Assembly (NCBI RefSeq): GCF_014648695.1
Contig: NZ_BMRP01000013.1
Span: 93,171 to 157,170 of the forward strand
Direction of reading: 5' to 3'
Length of the DNA: 64,000 nucleotides
From: Streptomyces albospinus
GTDB taxonomy: Bacteria; Actinomycetota; Actinomycetes; Streptomycetales; Streptomycetaceae
Shown here piece by piece: positions 35,235 through 44,771 of the stretch (position 1 is its first letter; each line of letters opens with the position of its first letter). A program made the translations under genes and the position numbers. The notes beneath the pieces were generated by a model. That model worked only from the letters and a program-made list of their open reading frames with translations, was not told where the DNA came from and searched no databases.

Positions 35235-37781
35235 GTGGCGTCGAGTGCTGTCGCGGCGGACCCACCGGGCGTCCGGCCGGGGAGACTCAAGGTGTTCCTC
35301 GGCGCGGCGCCCGGGGTCGGCAAGACCTACCGGATGCTCGACGAGGGCCGCCGGCGCGCCCGCCGCGGCACCGACGTCGTGGTGGCCTATGCCGAGTGCC
35401 ACGCCCGGCCGCGCACCGAGGAGATGCTCGACGGGCTGGAGGTCGTCCCGCGGCTGCAACGCCCCTACCGCGGAGCGGTCTTCGGCGAACTCGACCTGGA
35501 CGCCGTCCTCGCCCGCCGCCCCGCGGTCGCCCTCGTCGACGAACTGCCGCACAGCAACATCCCCGGCGGGCGCAACGCCAAGCGGTGGCAGGACGTCGAC
35601 GAGCTGCTGGCCGCCGGGATCGACGTCGTCACCACCGTCAACGTCCAGCACCTGGAATCGCTCAACGACGTCGTGGAGAAGATCACCGGGGTCCCGCAGC
35701 GGGAGACCGTACCCGACGAGGTGGTCCGCCGCGCCCACCAGATCGAACTCGTCGACATGCCCGCCGAGGCGCTGCGCCGGCGGATGGCGCACGGCAACAT
35801 CTACCAGCCGGAGAAGATCGACGCCGCCCTCTCGCACTACTTCCGCGTCGGCAATCTGACCGCCCTGCGGGAGCTGGCCCTGCTGTGGGTCGCCGGCCGG
35901 GTGGACGAGACCCTCCAGAAGTACCGCTCCGAGCACGGCATCGGCACCGTGTGGGAGACCCGCGAACGCGTCGTGGTGGCGCTCACCGGCGGCCCCGAGG
36001 GCACCACCCTGATCCGCCGCGCCGAACGCATCGCGGACCGCTCCTCCGGCGGCGATCTGCTCGCCGTGCACGTCGCCCGCAGCGACGGACTCGCCGACGC
36101 CTCACCCGCCGCTCTCGCCAAGCAGCGCGCCCTCGTCGAAAGTCTCGGCGGCAGCTACCACTCCGTCGTCGGCGACCATGTGCCCACCGCCCTCCTGGAC
36201 TTCGCACGGGCCGAGAACGCCACCCAGCTCGTCCTGGGCACCAGCCGGCGCGGCTGGTTCTCCCGCCTGCTGGCGTCCCACGGCATCGGGGAGACCACCG
36301 TCGAGCTCTCCGGCGACATCGACGTCCACATGGTCACCCACGAGCGCTCCGGCCGCGGACGCCGGCTGCCGGTCCCCGGCCGGCTGCTGCCCCGCTCGCG
36401 CCGGACCGCCGGGCCGGTGGCCGGCCTGCTGCTCCCGATCCTGCTCACCGCCGCCCTCGCGAACACCCGCGGCACCCTCAACCTGACCAGCGAAGCCCTG
36501 CTCTTCCTGGTCACCGTGGTCGGCGTGGCCTGCTTCGGCGGGGTGCTCTCCGCGCTGCTCGCCTCCCTCACCGCCTCGCTGCTGCTGAACTACTACTTCA
36601 TCCCGCCCAGCGGCGAGTTCACCATCACCGAGCCCAACAACGCGCTGGCTCTGGCGGTGTTCGCGGGCGTCGCCGTCACCGTCGCCGCCATCGTCGACCG
36701 CTCGCTGCGGCTGTCCCGGCGCGCGGCCAGCGCCACCGCCGAGGCCGAGACGCTGTCCTCCATGGCCGGCAACATCCTCCGCGGCGACCAGGCGGTCTCC
36801 AGGCTGCTGGAGCACACCCGCGAGACCTTCGGCATGGAGTCCGCCGAACTCGTCCCGCGCGGCGACCAGGAGACCGAGATGCCGGTCGACGTGGACGGCA
36901 CCGTGAAGGTACCGGCCGGTCCGGACCGCCTCCTCGTCCTCAAGGGCCGCACCCTGCCCGCCTCCGAACACCGCGTGCTCACCGCGTTCGCCGCCCACCT
37001 CGCCGCCGCCCTGGACCACGCCCGCCTCACCGAAGCCGCCGCCGAGGTCGAACCCGTGAAGGCCGCGGACCGGATGCGCACCGCACTGCTCGCCGCCGTC
37101 AGCCACGACCTGCGCACCCCGCTGGCCGGCGGACGCGCCGCCGTCAGCTCGCTGCGCAGCACGGAGGTGGAGTTCACCGCGGACCAGCGCGAGGAACTGC
37201 TCGCCACGGCCGAGGAATCACTGATCGAGCTCAACCGCCTGGTGGACAACCTCCTCGACATGAGCCGCCTGCGGGCCGGCGCGCTGACCCTGCACCTCCA
37301 GCCCACCGCCTTCGCCGACGTGTTCCCCCTGGCACTCGACACCCTCGCCGCGACACCCGTGCCGATCCGCTCCCAGGGCCTGGACGAGATCTGCGACGTC
37401 CTCGCCGACCCACCGCTCCTGGAGCGCGTCATCGCCAACCTCGTCACCAACGCCGTACGGCACTCCACCGACGGGCAGAGCGTGCTGATCACCGCCAGCT
37501 CCCTGGGCCCCTGGGTCGAACTGCGGGTCGTCGACCGCGGGCCGGGCCTGCAACCGGGGGACCGGGACCGGATCTTCGTCCCCTTCCAGCGCCTGGGCGA
37601 CACCGACAACACCAGCGGCCTCGGCCTCGGACTCGCCCTCTCCCGCGGCCTGACCGAAGCCATGGGCGGCACCCTCACCCCCGAGGACACCCCCGGCGGC
37701 GGTCTCACGATGGTCCTCTCGCTGCGCGCCGCCCCCGCAGCGGACACCCCGGACAAAGACGCATGGGTGCCGGGGCGCTAG
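35235..37781 (+). CDS. KdpD-like sensor histidine kinase (copy 2, orphan)
   Basis: 848 residues from a GTG with GGGAGGGG about 7 bases upstream; ATG at 35199 is in frame but has no RBS. The architecture and most motifs match copy 1: Walker A GAAPGVGKT, ALVDELPHSNIPG, USP domain, membrane block ending NYYFIPPSGEFT, and His624 in AVSHDLRTPLAGG. Long stretches are nearly identical to copy 1, so the two arose by duplication. The GAF-like region (about 540-580) is the most diverged, suggesting different signals. No kdpE is adjacent. The next small gene overlaps its 3' end. Confidence 0.9.
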   Translation: MASSAVAADPPGVRPGRLKVFLGAAPGVGKTYRMLDEGRRRARRGTDVVVAYAECHARPRTEEMLDGLEVVPRLQRPYRGAVFGELDLDAVLARRPAVALVDELPHSNIPGGRNAKRWQDVDELLAAGIDVVTTVNVQHLESLNDVVEKITGVPQRETVPDEVVRRAHQIELVDMPAEALRRRMAHGNIYQPEKIDAALSHYFRVGNLTALRELALLWVAGRVDETLQKYRSEHGIGTVWETRERVVVALTGGPEGTTLIRRAERIADRSSGGDLLAVHVARSDGLADASPAALAKQRALVESLGGSYHSVVGDHVPTALLDFARAENATQLVLGTSRRGWFSRLLASHGIGETTVELSGDIDVHMVTHERSGRGRRLPVPGRLLPRSRRTAGPVAGLLLPILLTAALANTRGTLNLTSEALLFLVTVVGVACFGGVLSALLASLTASLLLNYYFIPPSGEFTITEPNNALALAVFAGVAVTVAAIVDRSLRLSRRAASATAEAETLSSMAGNILRGDQAVSRLLEHTRETFGMESAELVPRGDQETEMPVDVDGTVKVPAGPDRLLVLKGRTLPASEHRVLTAFAAHLAAALDHARLTEAAAEVEPVKAADRMRTALLAAVSHDLRTPLAGGRAAVSSLRSTEVEFTADQREELLATAEESLIELNRLVDNLLDMSRLRAGALTLHLQPTAFADVFPLALDTLAATPVPIRSQGLDEICDVLADPPLLERVIANLVTNAVRHSTDGQSVLITASSLGPWVELRVVDRGPGLQPGDRDRIFVPFQRLGDTDNTSGLGLGLALSRGLTEAMGGTLTPEDTPGGGLTMVLSLRAAPAADTPDKDAWVPGR

Positions 37782-38188
37782 CGGTACTCGCCGGCTTCAC
37801 GGCGTTCGGCGGCCTGGTCGCCGCGCTGGCGGGCGCCTACGGCCTGCGCCAGACCCGGCGGCTGACCCGGGCCGGCGTGCGCGCGCAGGCCCTGGTCAAG
37901 ATCTCGCCGGGCCGGGCCGCCGGGGAACCGGCACCACCGCGCCCGCTCCTCCAGTTCGCCACCGAGGACGGCCGGGTGATGGAGATCGTCTGCCCGGTAC
38001 CGTCCACCCGCCGGCACCCGCTCCGCGACGGCGACCAGGTGTCCGTCGCCTACGACCCGGCCGACCCGCGTACCGCCGTCGTCCACGGCCGGGAACGCCT
38101 CGCCCTGGAACGCGCCTTCCTCACCGCCGGCACCGCCATCGTGGCGCTCGCCCTCGGCCTGCTTGCCGTCGCGCTCCTCGTGCGGTGA
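37763..38188 (+). CDS. DUF3592-like small membrane protein
   Basis: 141 residues, overlapping the kdpD-like stop by 19 bases, so probably translationally coupled. One membrane helix at each end (about 4-24 and 118-140) brackets a soluble beta domain with LLQFATEDGRVMEIVCPVPS and GDQVSVAYDPADPRTAVV, the DUF3592 pattern (conversion of a variable to VxYDPxxP). It probably sits in the membrane with the kinase and may modulate it; that is inference. Confidence 0.75.
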   Translation: MGAGALAVLAGFTAFGGLVAALAGAYGLRQTRRLTRAGVRAQALVKISPGRAAGEPAPPRPLLQFATEDGRVMEIVCPVPSTRRHPLRDGDQVSVAYDPADPRTAVVHGRERLALERAFLTAGTAIVALALGLLAVALLVR

Positions 38189-38398
38189 ACGGGACGTGAT
38201 ACCCACTCGGCCAGGGCCGGCGCCCGACCCCACGTAAGGGGAACGTCGTCCGTCGGCGCCTGGATCAGGCCGGGACGCCGTCGCCCGGACGAGGTAACCC
38301 GCCCTCGTACGGTGCGTCCCGCGCCGCTCCGTACCGCGCCGGGGGAACGATCGACGGCAGCCGCCGCCCACCGGGCCCACCGCGCCGAGGAGTTGCCC

Positions 38399-39775
38399 GT
38401 GCCCCGTGTCTCCGTCGTCCTGTACACCTCCGATCTGCGGCTGCACGACCATCCGCCGCTGCGCGCCGCACTCGGCTCCGCCGACGCGGTGGTGCCGCTG
38501 TTCGTCCGCGACGACGCCATCGCCGCGGCGGGGTTCACCACCCCCAACAGACAGGCGTTCCTCGCCGATTGCCTGAGCCTGCTGGACGCCGGGCTGCGCG
38601 AGCGCGGCGGGCGGCTCGTGGTGCGCTCCGGCGACGTCGTCGACCAGGTGGGCCGGGTGGCCGCCGAGGCCGGGGCCGACGAGGTCCATCTGGCGGCCGG
38701 CGTCAGCGCCTACGCCGCGCGCCGTGAGGAGCGGCTGCGCCGGGCGCTGGAGGCCGCCGGGCGCCGGCTGCACGTCCACGACGCGGTGATCACCGCGCTC
38801 GCGCCCGGCGCGGTCGCCCCGGCGGCAGCCGACCACTTCGCCGTGTTCACCCCGTACTTCCGGCGCTGGTCCGGGCAGCGGCTGCGCGAAGTGCTGGGCG
38901 CGCCGCGCACCGTACCGGTACCCGACCGCATCGGCTCGGAGCCGCTGCCCACCGCCGCCGGTCTGCCAGGGGTGTCGCCGGGGCTGGCCGCGGGCGGCGA
39001 GGCGGAGGGCCGGAAGCGGCTGGCCGCGTGGCTGCGCGGCGGCCTGGACGCCTACGAGGACCGCCATGACGACCTCGCCGGCGACGCCACCTCGCGGCTC
39101 TCCCCACATCTGCACTTCGGTACCCTCTCGCCCGTCGAGCTCGTCCACCGCGCCCGCCGGCACGGCGGACCCGGCGCCGACGCCTTCGTACGGCAGCTCG
39201 CCTGGCGGGACTTCCACCACCAGGTCCTCGCCGCGCGCCCCGACGCGGCGGCCGTCGACTACCGCACCCGGCACGACCGCTGGCGCACCGAGGCCACCGC
39301 CGGGGACGAGATCGCCGCGTGGAAGGAGGGCCGCACCGGCTATCCGTTGATCGACGCGGCGATGCGCCAACTGCTGTACGAGGGCTGGATGCACAACCGC
39401 GCCCGGCTGCTCACCGCGAGCTTCCTGAGCAAGACGCTGTACGTGGACTGGCGGATCGGCGCCCGCCACTTCCTGGAGCTGCTGGTCGACGGCGATATCG
39501 CCAACAACCAGCTCAACTGGCAGTGGGTGGCCGGCACCGGCACCGACTCCCGCTACAACCGCATCCTCAACCCCCTCGTCCAGGCCCGCCGCTACGACCC
39601 GGACGGGGAGTACGTACGCCGCTGGGTACCCGAACTCGCCGCACTCGCCGGCCCGTTGGTCCACGAGCCCTGGAAGCTGCCGCACCCCGCACGCGCCGGG
39701 TACGGCTACCCCGCCCCCGTCGTCGACCTCGCCGACGGCCTCACCCGCTTCCGGCGCGCCCGCGGCCTCGACTGA
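38399..39775 (+). CDS. phr: deoxyribodipyrimidine photolyase/cryptochrome family
   Basis: 458 residues from a GTG with GAGGAG upstream. The N-terminal Rossmann domain starts RVSVVLYTSDLRLHDHPPL. The FAD domain has SRLSPHLHFGTLSP, FVRQLAWRDFHHQVL, TGYPLIDAAMRQL, EGWMHNRARLLTASFLSK and NNQLNWQWVAGTGTDSRYN, including the CPD-photolyase Trp residues. It repairs UV-induced pyrimidine dimers using light. The antenna-binding pocket type cannot be told by eye. Neighbours are unrelated. Confidence 0.93.
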   Translation: MPRVSVVLYTSDLRLHDHPPLRAALGSADAVVPLFVRDDAIAAAGFTTPNRQAFLADCLSLLDAGLRERGGRLVVRSGDVVDQVGRVAAEAGADEVHLAAGVSAYAARREERLRRALEAAGRRLHVHDAVITALAPGAVAPAAADHFAVFTPYFRRWSGQRLREVLGAPRTVPVPDRIGSEPLPTAAGLPGVSPGLAAGGEAEGRKRLAAWLRGGLDAYEDRHDDLAGDATSRLSPHLHFGTLSPVELVHRARRHGGPGADAFVRQLAWRDFHHQVLAARPDAAAVDYRTRHDRWRTEATAGDEIAAWKEGRTGYPLIDAAMRQLLYEGWMHNRARLLTASFLSKTLYVDWRIGARHFLELLVDGDIANNQLNWQWVAGTGTDSRYNRILNPLVQARRYDPDGEYVRRWVPELAALAGPLVHEPWKLPHPARAGYGYPAPVVDLADGLTRFRRARGLD

Positions 39776-39893
39776 CGACCGCACAGCCGGACACCCCGCC
39801 GGCGCCCGGACGCCGCTCGCTACCCTGGATGATCGATGATCTCCGAGCCGCCGCCCGGCGACCCGCCCCCCACACCCCGTTGGAAGCCGCCGC

Positions 39894-41300
39894 ATGACCC
39901 CGTCAGACATCAGCCGGGCCCCGGCCCACACCCAGCTCCAGGCCCTGGCCGCGCGCACGGTCTCCAGCCGGGAACTCCTGGACCTGCACCTCGACCGGAT
40001 AGCCGGGTCACCCCTGAACGCGGTGATCGCCCTCGACCCGGAAGCCGCCCGCGCCGCCGCGCACGCCGCGGACCAACGCCGCGCCAACGGCCGTGCCGGC
40101 GGCCCGCTCGACGGCCTGCCGATGACCGTCAAGGACTCCTTCGAGACCCAGGGTCTGCGCACCACCTCCGGATCGCCCGACCTGCGCGACCACCTCCCGC
40201 AGCGCGATGCGGACGCCGTCGCCCGGCTCCGGAGCGCGGGCGCGATCATCATGGGCAAGACCAACCTGCCCGCCTACTGCCAGGACCTGCACACGGACAA
40301 CGCCCTCTTCGGCGCGACCCGCAATCCCCACCACCCCGAACGGACGGCGGGCGGCTCCTCCGGCGGCGCGGCGGCTGCGGTCGCCGCCCACCTCACCCCG
40401 CTCGAACTCGGCAGCGACCTCGCCGGATCGCTCCGCCTCCCCGCCCACTACTGCGGCGTCCACGCCCTGCGCCCGACCCACGGCATCGTCCCCTCCCGCG
40501 GCCACATCCCGCGCCCACCGGGCTGGCTCACCAGCAGCGACATGCTCACCCCGGGCCCCCTGGCCCGCCACCCCCGGGACCTGCGGATCGCCCTGGACGT
40601 ACTGGCCGGCCCCGCCGAGGCCGACGCGGTCGCCTGGCGCCTGGAGCTGCCCGCACCCGCCCACGAGCGGATCGCCGACCACCGCATCGGCATCTGGTCC
40701 GACGACGCGCACTGCCCGGTCGACACGGCCACCCGCACGCTCGTGGAAGACCTGGCGCAACGCCTCCGCGACGCCGGCGCGCGGATCGACACCGACGACC
40801 GCCCCGTGGACCTGCCGGCGTCGGACGCGCTCTTCCAGCGCCTGCTGCACGCCACCGCCGCCGGCAGCGCCGAGGACGACGCCTTCCGGCGCGACTGCGC
40901 ACAGGCCGCGCAACTCCCGCCCCAAGACGCCTCCCCGCGCGCGCAGTTCCTGCGGCTGCGGACCCAGCGGCACCGCGACTGGCTCCGGGCGAACGAGGAC
41001 CGGGCCCGGATGCAGGAAGGCTGGGCGGCGTACTTCCGCCGCCACGACGCCCTGATCACCCCGGCCGCCCCCACCGCGGCCATCGGGCAGGGCGCCCGCT
41101 CGCTCACCGTCGACGGCCGCGAGCGCGGCTTCTTCGACCAGACCGGTTGGCTCAACCTCGCCGGCCACATGGGCCTCCCCGCCGCCGTCGTCCCGCTGGG
41201 CACCGACCCGGACGGCCTGCCCCTCGCCGTCCAGATCATCGGCCCCCGTCTCGCCGACCGCACCGTCCTGGACCTGGCGGAGCGCATCGGCGGAAGCTGA
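39894..41300 (+). CDS. amidase signature family hydrolase
   Basis: 468 residues. The Ser-cisSer-Lys triad is visible: Lys in LPMTVKDSFET, the cis-Ser in TAGGSSGGAAAAVAA and the nucleophile Ser in LELGSDLAGSLRLPA. It hydrolyses amides; members range from GatA to indoleacetamide and acylamide amidases, and without gatB/gatC neighbours a catabolic amidase is more likely. GGAAG precedes the ATG. The gene ends convergent with the TetR gene, with a small hairpin between. Confidence 0.88.
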   Translation: MTPSDISRAPAHTQLQALAARTVSSRELLDLHLDRIAGSPLNAVIALDPEAARAAAHAADQRRANGRAGGPLDGLPMTVKDSFETQGLRTTSGSPDLRDHLPQRDADAVARLRSAGAIIMGKTNLPAYCQDLHTDNALFGATRNPHHPERTAGGSSGGAAAAVAAHLTPLELGSDLAGSLRLPAHYCGVHALRPTHGIVPSRGHIPRPPGWLTSSDMLTPGPLARHPRDLRIALDVLAGPAEADAVAWRLELPAPAHERIADHRIGIWSDDAHCPVDTATRTLVEDLAQRLRDAGARIDTDDRPVDLPASDALFQRLLHATAAGSAEDDAFRRDCAQAAQLPPQDASPRAQFLRLRTQRHRDWLRANEDRARMQEGWAAYFRRHDALITPAAPTAAIGQGARSLTVDGRERGFFDQTGWLNLAGHMGLPAAVVPLGTDPDGLPLAVQIIGPRLADRTVLDLAERIGGS

Positions 41301-41318
41301 GCCGCCGGACCGGCCGAA

Positions 41319-41340
41319 GGGCCTGTCGTCGGGCGGGCCC
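41319..41340. terminator. short hairpin between convergent amidase and TetR genes
   Basis: GGGCC at 41319-41323 pairs with GGCCC at 41336-41340, helped by an inner G-C pair. It could serve both strands. Weak compared with the others listed. Confidence 0.35.
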
Positions 41341-41900
41341 TACGGCCCGGCGTCGGCCCCCGGCGTCCGTGCGGCGAGCCGCAGCGCCGCGGTACGCAGA
41401 TCGTCGCGCGGGCGGCCGGCGGTGAGTTCGTGCAGCGCGATGTCGGCGACGGCGGCGACGAGCAGCGCGGCGACCGGCTCGGCCGGCCGCCAGCCGAGTG
41501 CGACGAGGTCCGCCACCGCCATACCGGCGAAGGTGTCGTTGCGCGCCGCCACATACGGGCCGAGCGCGGCATCCGTACGGGCCTGCACCAGCAGCGCCTT
41601 GGTCGCCGGCTGGGCGAGGCAACCGTCGAGGTAGGCGGTGATGCCCGCCGCCAACCGGTCCGGCCCCGGGGGAAGTTCGTCAATCGCCGCCTCGACCCGC
41701 GCCAACAGCTCGTCGTGGAAGATGGCGTGCAGCGCGACGAGATAGTCGGTGCGGGTGGGCCAGTGCTGGTAGAAACTGCCCTTGGCCATGCCTGCCGCGC
41801 CGACTATGGCGTTGACCGACAGCCGGGACAGGTCCTCCCCGGCGAGCAGCCGCCGACCGGCATCGAGCAGCGACCGCCGTCCCGGCTCAGCCGGCCGCAC
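41340..41900 (-). CDS. TetR-family transcriptional regulator
   Basis: 186 residues. GTG with GGGAG 6 bases upstream chosen over a TTG two codons earlier. The N-terminal helix-turn-helix reads LSVNAIVGAAGMAKGSFYQHWPTRTDYLVAL, classic TetR. The C-terminal ligand domain is helical and Ala-rich. It overlaps the end of the upstream hydrolase gene by 14 bases, so it is co-transcribed with it and probably represses that operon or the divergent permease. Ligand unknown. Confidence 0.88.
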   Translation of the reverse strand: MRPAEPGRRSLLDAGRRLLAGEDLSRLSVNAIVGAAGMAKGSFYQHWPTRTDYLVALHAIFHDELLARVEAAIDELPPGPDRLAAGITAYLDGCLAQPATKALLVQARTDAALGPYVAARNDTFAGMAVADLVALGWRPAEPVAALLVAAVADIALHELTAGRPRDDLRTAALRLAARTPGADAGP

Positions 41901-42789
41901 CGGCAACTCCCCATGCGGACGTGGCGTGTTGGCGCAGGAAGGGGATGACCTCGGCGAGGAACTCCCGCGGCCGTTCGCTGAACGGCTCGTGCCCCGTGGC
42001 CAGCAGCACGCTCTCGGCGTGGGGGAGTGCGCGCCGCGCGCGGCGGCCGTCCACGGCGGCGGAGAGGACGGGATCCCGCCGCCCCCACACCAGCAGCGTC
42101 GGCGTCGTCCCCGCGCCGACCCGGTCCACCGGTCCGGTGAGATCGCACCGCGGATCCGCGAAGCTGCGCCACAGCGCGCAGTGCACCGCGAGCCGCTGCG
42201 TATCGTGCCGGAGCTGCCGGGCGCGGGCGTAGGTGGCGCGCGCGCTCGCGGTGCGCAGTCCGCCGAGATAGGCCCGCGCCAGTGGGGCGACCAGTAGCCG
42301 GGCGAAGAACTGACGCCCCATCACCTGACGGCAGAAGAACCGGGTGGCCGCGTTCTGCGGGGTGAACCCGGCGGGGTCCACCAGCACCACCCCGGCGACC
42401 TCGTCCGCCCGGCGCTGCGCCAGCCGGGCCGCGACATAGCCGCCCACGCTGTTGCCCAGGACGCACACCCGGCGGATCCCGTGGCGGACGGCCAGGGCGT
42501 CGAGCACGTCCTCGGCGGTGGCCACCAGCCCGTCGGCGGTCACCTGGCGCGGATCGGTCGCCGTGGACCGCCCGAACCCGGGCCAGTCCACGGTCACCAC
42601 CCGCCACTCCCGCGCCAGTACGGGAGCGACCGCCGCGAAGTCCCGGCTGTCACCGGGGTTGGCGTGCAGCAGAAGCAACGCCGGGGCGTCGTCGGCCGCT
42701 TGGTGATCGTCCGTCATGCGGACCGCGACCTCACCCAGCGCCGTGGACACCGTGAACGCCAACGCCTCCTCGATCAAGGGGACTTCCAT
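41887..42789 (-). CDS. alpha/beta hydrolase
   Basis: 300 residues. The ATG has GGAGG 7 bases upstream. The nucleophile motif is LGNSVGGYVA, the oxyanion segment LLHANPGDSRDF, the acid in VWGRRDPVLSA and the His in ATGHEPFSERP. The cap between (about 160-220) is Arg-rich. It resembles haloalkane-dehalogenase/MhpC-type hydrolases of C-C or ester bonds. It forms an operon with the TetR gene. Substrate unknown. Confidence 0.85.
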   Translation of the reverse strand: MEVPLIEEALAFTVSTALGEVAVRMTDDHQAADDAPALLLLHANPGDSRDFAAVAPVLAREWRVVTVDWPGFGRSTATDPRQVTADGLVATAEDVLDALAVRHGIRRVCVLGNSVGGYVAARLAQRRADEVAGVVLVDPAGFTPQNAATRFFCRQVMGRQFFARLLVAPLARAYLGGLRTASARATYARARQLRHDTQRLAVHCALWRSFADPRCDLTGPVDRVGAGTTPTLLVWGRRDPVLSAAVDGRRARRALPHAESVLLATGHEPFSERPREFLAEVIPFLRQHATSAWGVAGAAG

Positions 42790-43021
42790 GGCGAGACCTC
42801 CTTCATGAGGGAACCTCCTGCTGATCGCGCCAAACACGCTAGCCATGACCGACCGGTCGGTCAACGCCTTTCGGGGACATCCCGCCGCAGCCGGCGACGG
42901 ATGGCGCGGGATGGCTCCGAAGCGCCGGTGAGATCCCGGAAATCTCTCCGTCACAGGGCGCGAAGTGGCAGGAAATACATCGTGCTTAGCGTTCCCGCCA
43001 CGGATCCCCAGGAGGCGTGGC

Positions 43022-44698
43022 ATGAGTGTTCCACCGACGGCAGCGGAAGACGTCCGGCGCGAGCCGGCGCACGACGAGGCGTCCGGCACCGAACGGGCGG
43101 CGGCCAAGGAGACCCTGGAGGACTACACCCTCCGCTTCGCGCCCCGCAGTTACCGGCGCTGGACCCCCATGGTGGTGGCGACCACCGCCCTCGGCGGCAT
43201 CGCCTACATGGCCGACTTCTCCATCGGGGCGGGCATCGGCCTCACCCACGGTACCGGCAACGCGCTCGCCGCCATCGCCGTCGCAGCGGCGGTCATCTTC
43301 CTCACCGGCTTTCCGCTCGCCTACTACGGCGCCCGCTACAACATCGACCTCGACCTGATCACCCGCGGCTCCGGCTTCGGCTACTACGGCTCGGTCCTGA
43401 CCAGCGTCATCTTCGCCAGCTTCACCTTCATCTTCTTCGCCTTGGAAGGCTCGATCATGGCGCAGGGCCTGAAGCTGGCACCGGGGCTGCCGCTGTGGCT
43501 GGGCTATCTCGTGGCCACCCTGATGGTGATCCCCCTGGTGATCTACGGGATGAAGGCCCTCAGCAAACTCCAGGTGTGGACCACCCCGCTCTGGCTGCTC
43601 CTGATGGTGGGCCCGCTGCTGTACCTGATCGCCCATGACCCCGGCTCGGTCCACCGTTTCCTGTCCTACGCCGGCACCGACGGCGACCGCGGCATCAACA
43701 CCGCCTCCGTGCTGTTGGGCGCAGGTGTCTGCCTCTCGCTGATCGCGCAGATCGGTGAGCAGATCGACTACCTGCGGTTCATGCCGCCCAAGACCCCGGA
43801 GAACCGGCGCAGTTGGTGGGCGGCCGTGGTGCTGGCCGGTCCCGGCTGGGTGGTGCTCGGCGCCCTCAAGCAGGCCATCGGGGTGTTCCTCGCGGTATAC
43901 ATCCTCGCCGAGGTGGGACCCGCCGCGGCCACCGAGCCCATCCAGCAGTTCCGCGGAGCCTTCGCCACGATGCTGCCCTCCTGGCTGGTGGTCCCCCTGG
44001 CCGTCGTCCTGGTCGTGATCAGCCAGATCAAGATCAACGTGACCAACGCCTACTCGGGATCGCTGGCCTGGACGAACTCCGTCACCCGGCTCACCAAGCA
44101 CTACCCCGGCCGCATGGTCTTCGTCCTGCTCAACCTGGCGTTCGCGCTGGCGCTGATGGAGACCGACATGTTCAGCGTCCTCAACACCATCCTCGGGTTC
44201 TACTCCAACTGCGCCATCGCCTGGGTCGTCACCGTCGCCACCGACATCATCGTCAACAAGTACCTGCTCCATCTCTCCCCGCAGGCACCGGAGTTCCGCC
44301 GCGGCATGCTCCACGCGGTCAACCCCGTCGGCGTGGTGGCGTTCGTCGCCGCCTCCGGCCTGTCGATCGCCATGTACTTCCACGCCCTCGGCGACACGCT
44401 CCAGCCGTACTCGCCGGTCGCCGCGGCGCTGATCGCCGGGGTCCTCACCCCGCTCATGGCGGTGCTGACCCGAGGCCGCTACTACCTGCGCCGCACCGAC
44501 GACGGGATGGCGGAGGCGATGCTCGACGCGGACGGCAACCCCAGCGCCACGACGTACCCCTGCCATGTGTGCCGGCAGAGCTTCGAGCGGCCGGATCTGG
44601 CCGCCTGCCCCACCCACGACGCCATGGTCTGCTCCCTGTGCCTGACCACCGACAAGACCGGCGACCATCTGCTCCCGCCCTCGCCCGCCGGCGTCTGA
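43022..44698 (+). CDS. NCS1-family (purine-cytosine permease-type) transporter with zinc-ribbon tail
   Basis: 558 residues; AGGAGG 7 bases before the ATG. Twelve membrane helices span about 45-480, with the NCS1 patterns YMADFSIGAGIG, GFGYYGSVLTS and NVTNAYSGSLAW. NCS1 proteins take up nucleobases, allantoin, hydantoins or vitamins with H+ or Na+. The last 50 residues are unusual: YPCHVCRQ, then C-P-T-H and VCSLCLTTD form a Cys4-type zinc-ribbon not normally seen on NCS1 carriers. It is divergent from the TetR/hydrolase operon, which suggests co-regulation. Confidence 0.85.
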   Translation: MSVPPTAAEDVRREPAHDEASGTERAAAKETLEDYTLRFAPRSYRRWTPMVVATTALGGIAYMADFSIGAGIGLTHGTGNALAAIAVAAAVIFLTGFPLAYYGARYNIDLDLITRGSGFGYYGSVLTSVIFASFTFIFFALEGSIMAQGLKLAPGLPLWLGYLVATLMVIPLVIYGMKALSKLQVWTTPLWLLLMVGPLLYLIAHDPGSVHRFLSYAGTDGDRGINTASVLLGAGVCLSLIAQIGEQIDYLRFMPPKTPENRRSWWAAVVLAGPGWVVLGALKQAIGVFLAVYILAEVGPAAATEPIQQFRGAFATMLPSWLVVPLAVVLVVISQIKINVTNAYSGSLAWTNSVTRLTKHYPGRMVFVLLNLAFALALMETDMFSVLNTILGFYSNCAIAWVVTVATDIIVNKYLLHLSPQAPEFRRGMLHAVNPVGVVAFVAASGLSIAMYFHALGDTLQPYSPVAAALIAGVLTPLMAVLTRGRYYLRRTDDGMAEAMLDADGNPSATTYPCHVCRQSFERPDLAACPTHDAMVCSLCLTTDKTGDHLLPPSPAGV

Positions 44699-44730
44699 GG
44701 CCGGACCCGCGCGCACGCCCGGGTCCGGCC
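44699..44730. terminator. strong bidirectional hairpin
   Basis: Perfect 11-bp arms (44699-44709 and 44720-44730) with a 10-base loop, directly after the permease stop and 42 bases before the end of the convergent membrane-protein gene. It should stop transcription from both sides. Confidence 0.75.
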
Positions 44731-44771
44731 GGCAGCCGCCGACCGGACCCGGGCCGGAGCCGCGCGCGCCC

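Noticed and set aside
30749-37781. A full kdp potassium uptake operon
   Set aside because: No kdpA, kdpB, kdpC, kdpF or kdpE gene is present between or beside the two kinase genes.
39894-41300. Amidase as GatA of the tRNA amidotransferase
   Set aside because: No gatB or gatC neighbours, and the sequence after the triad diverges from GatA.
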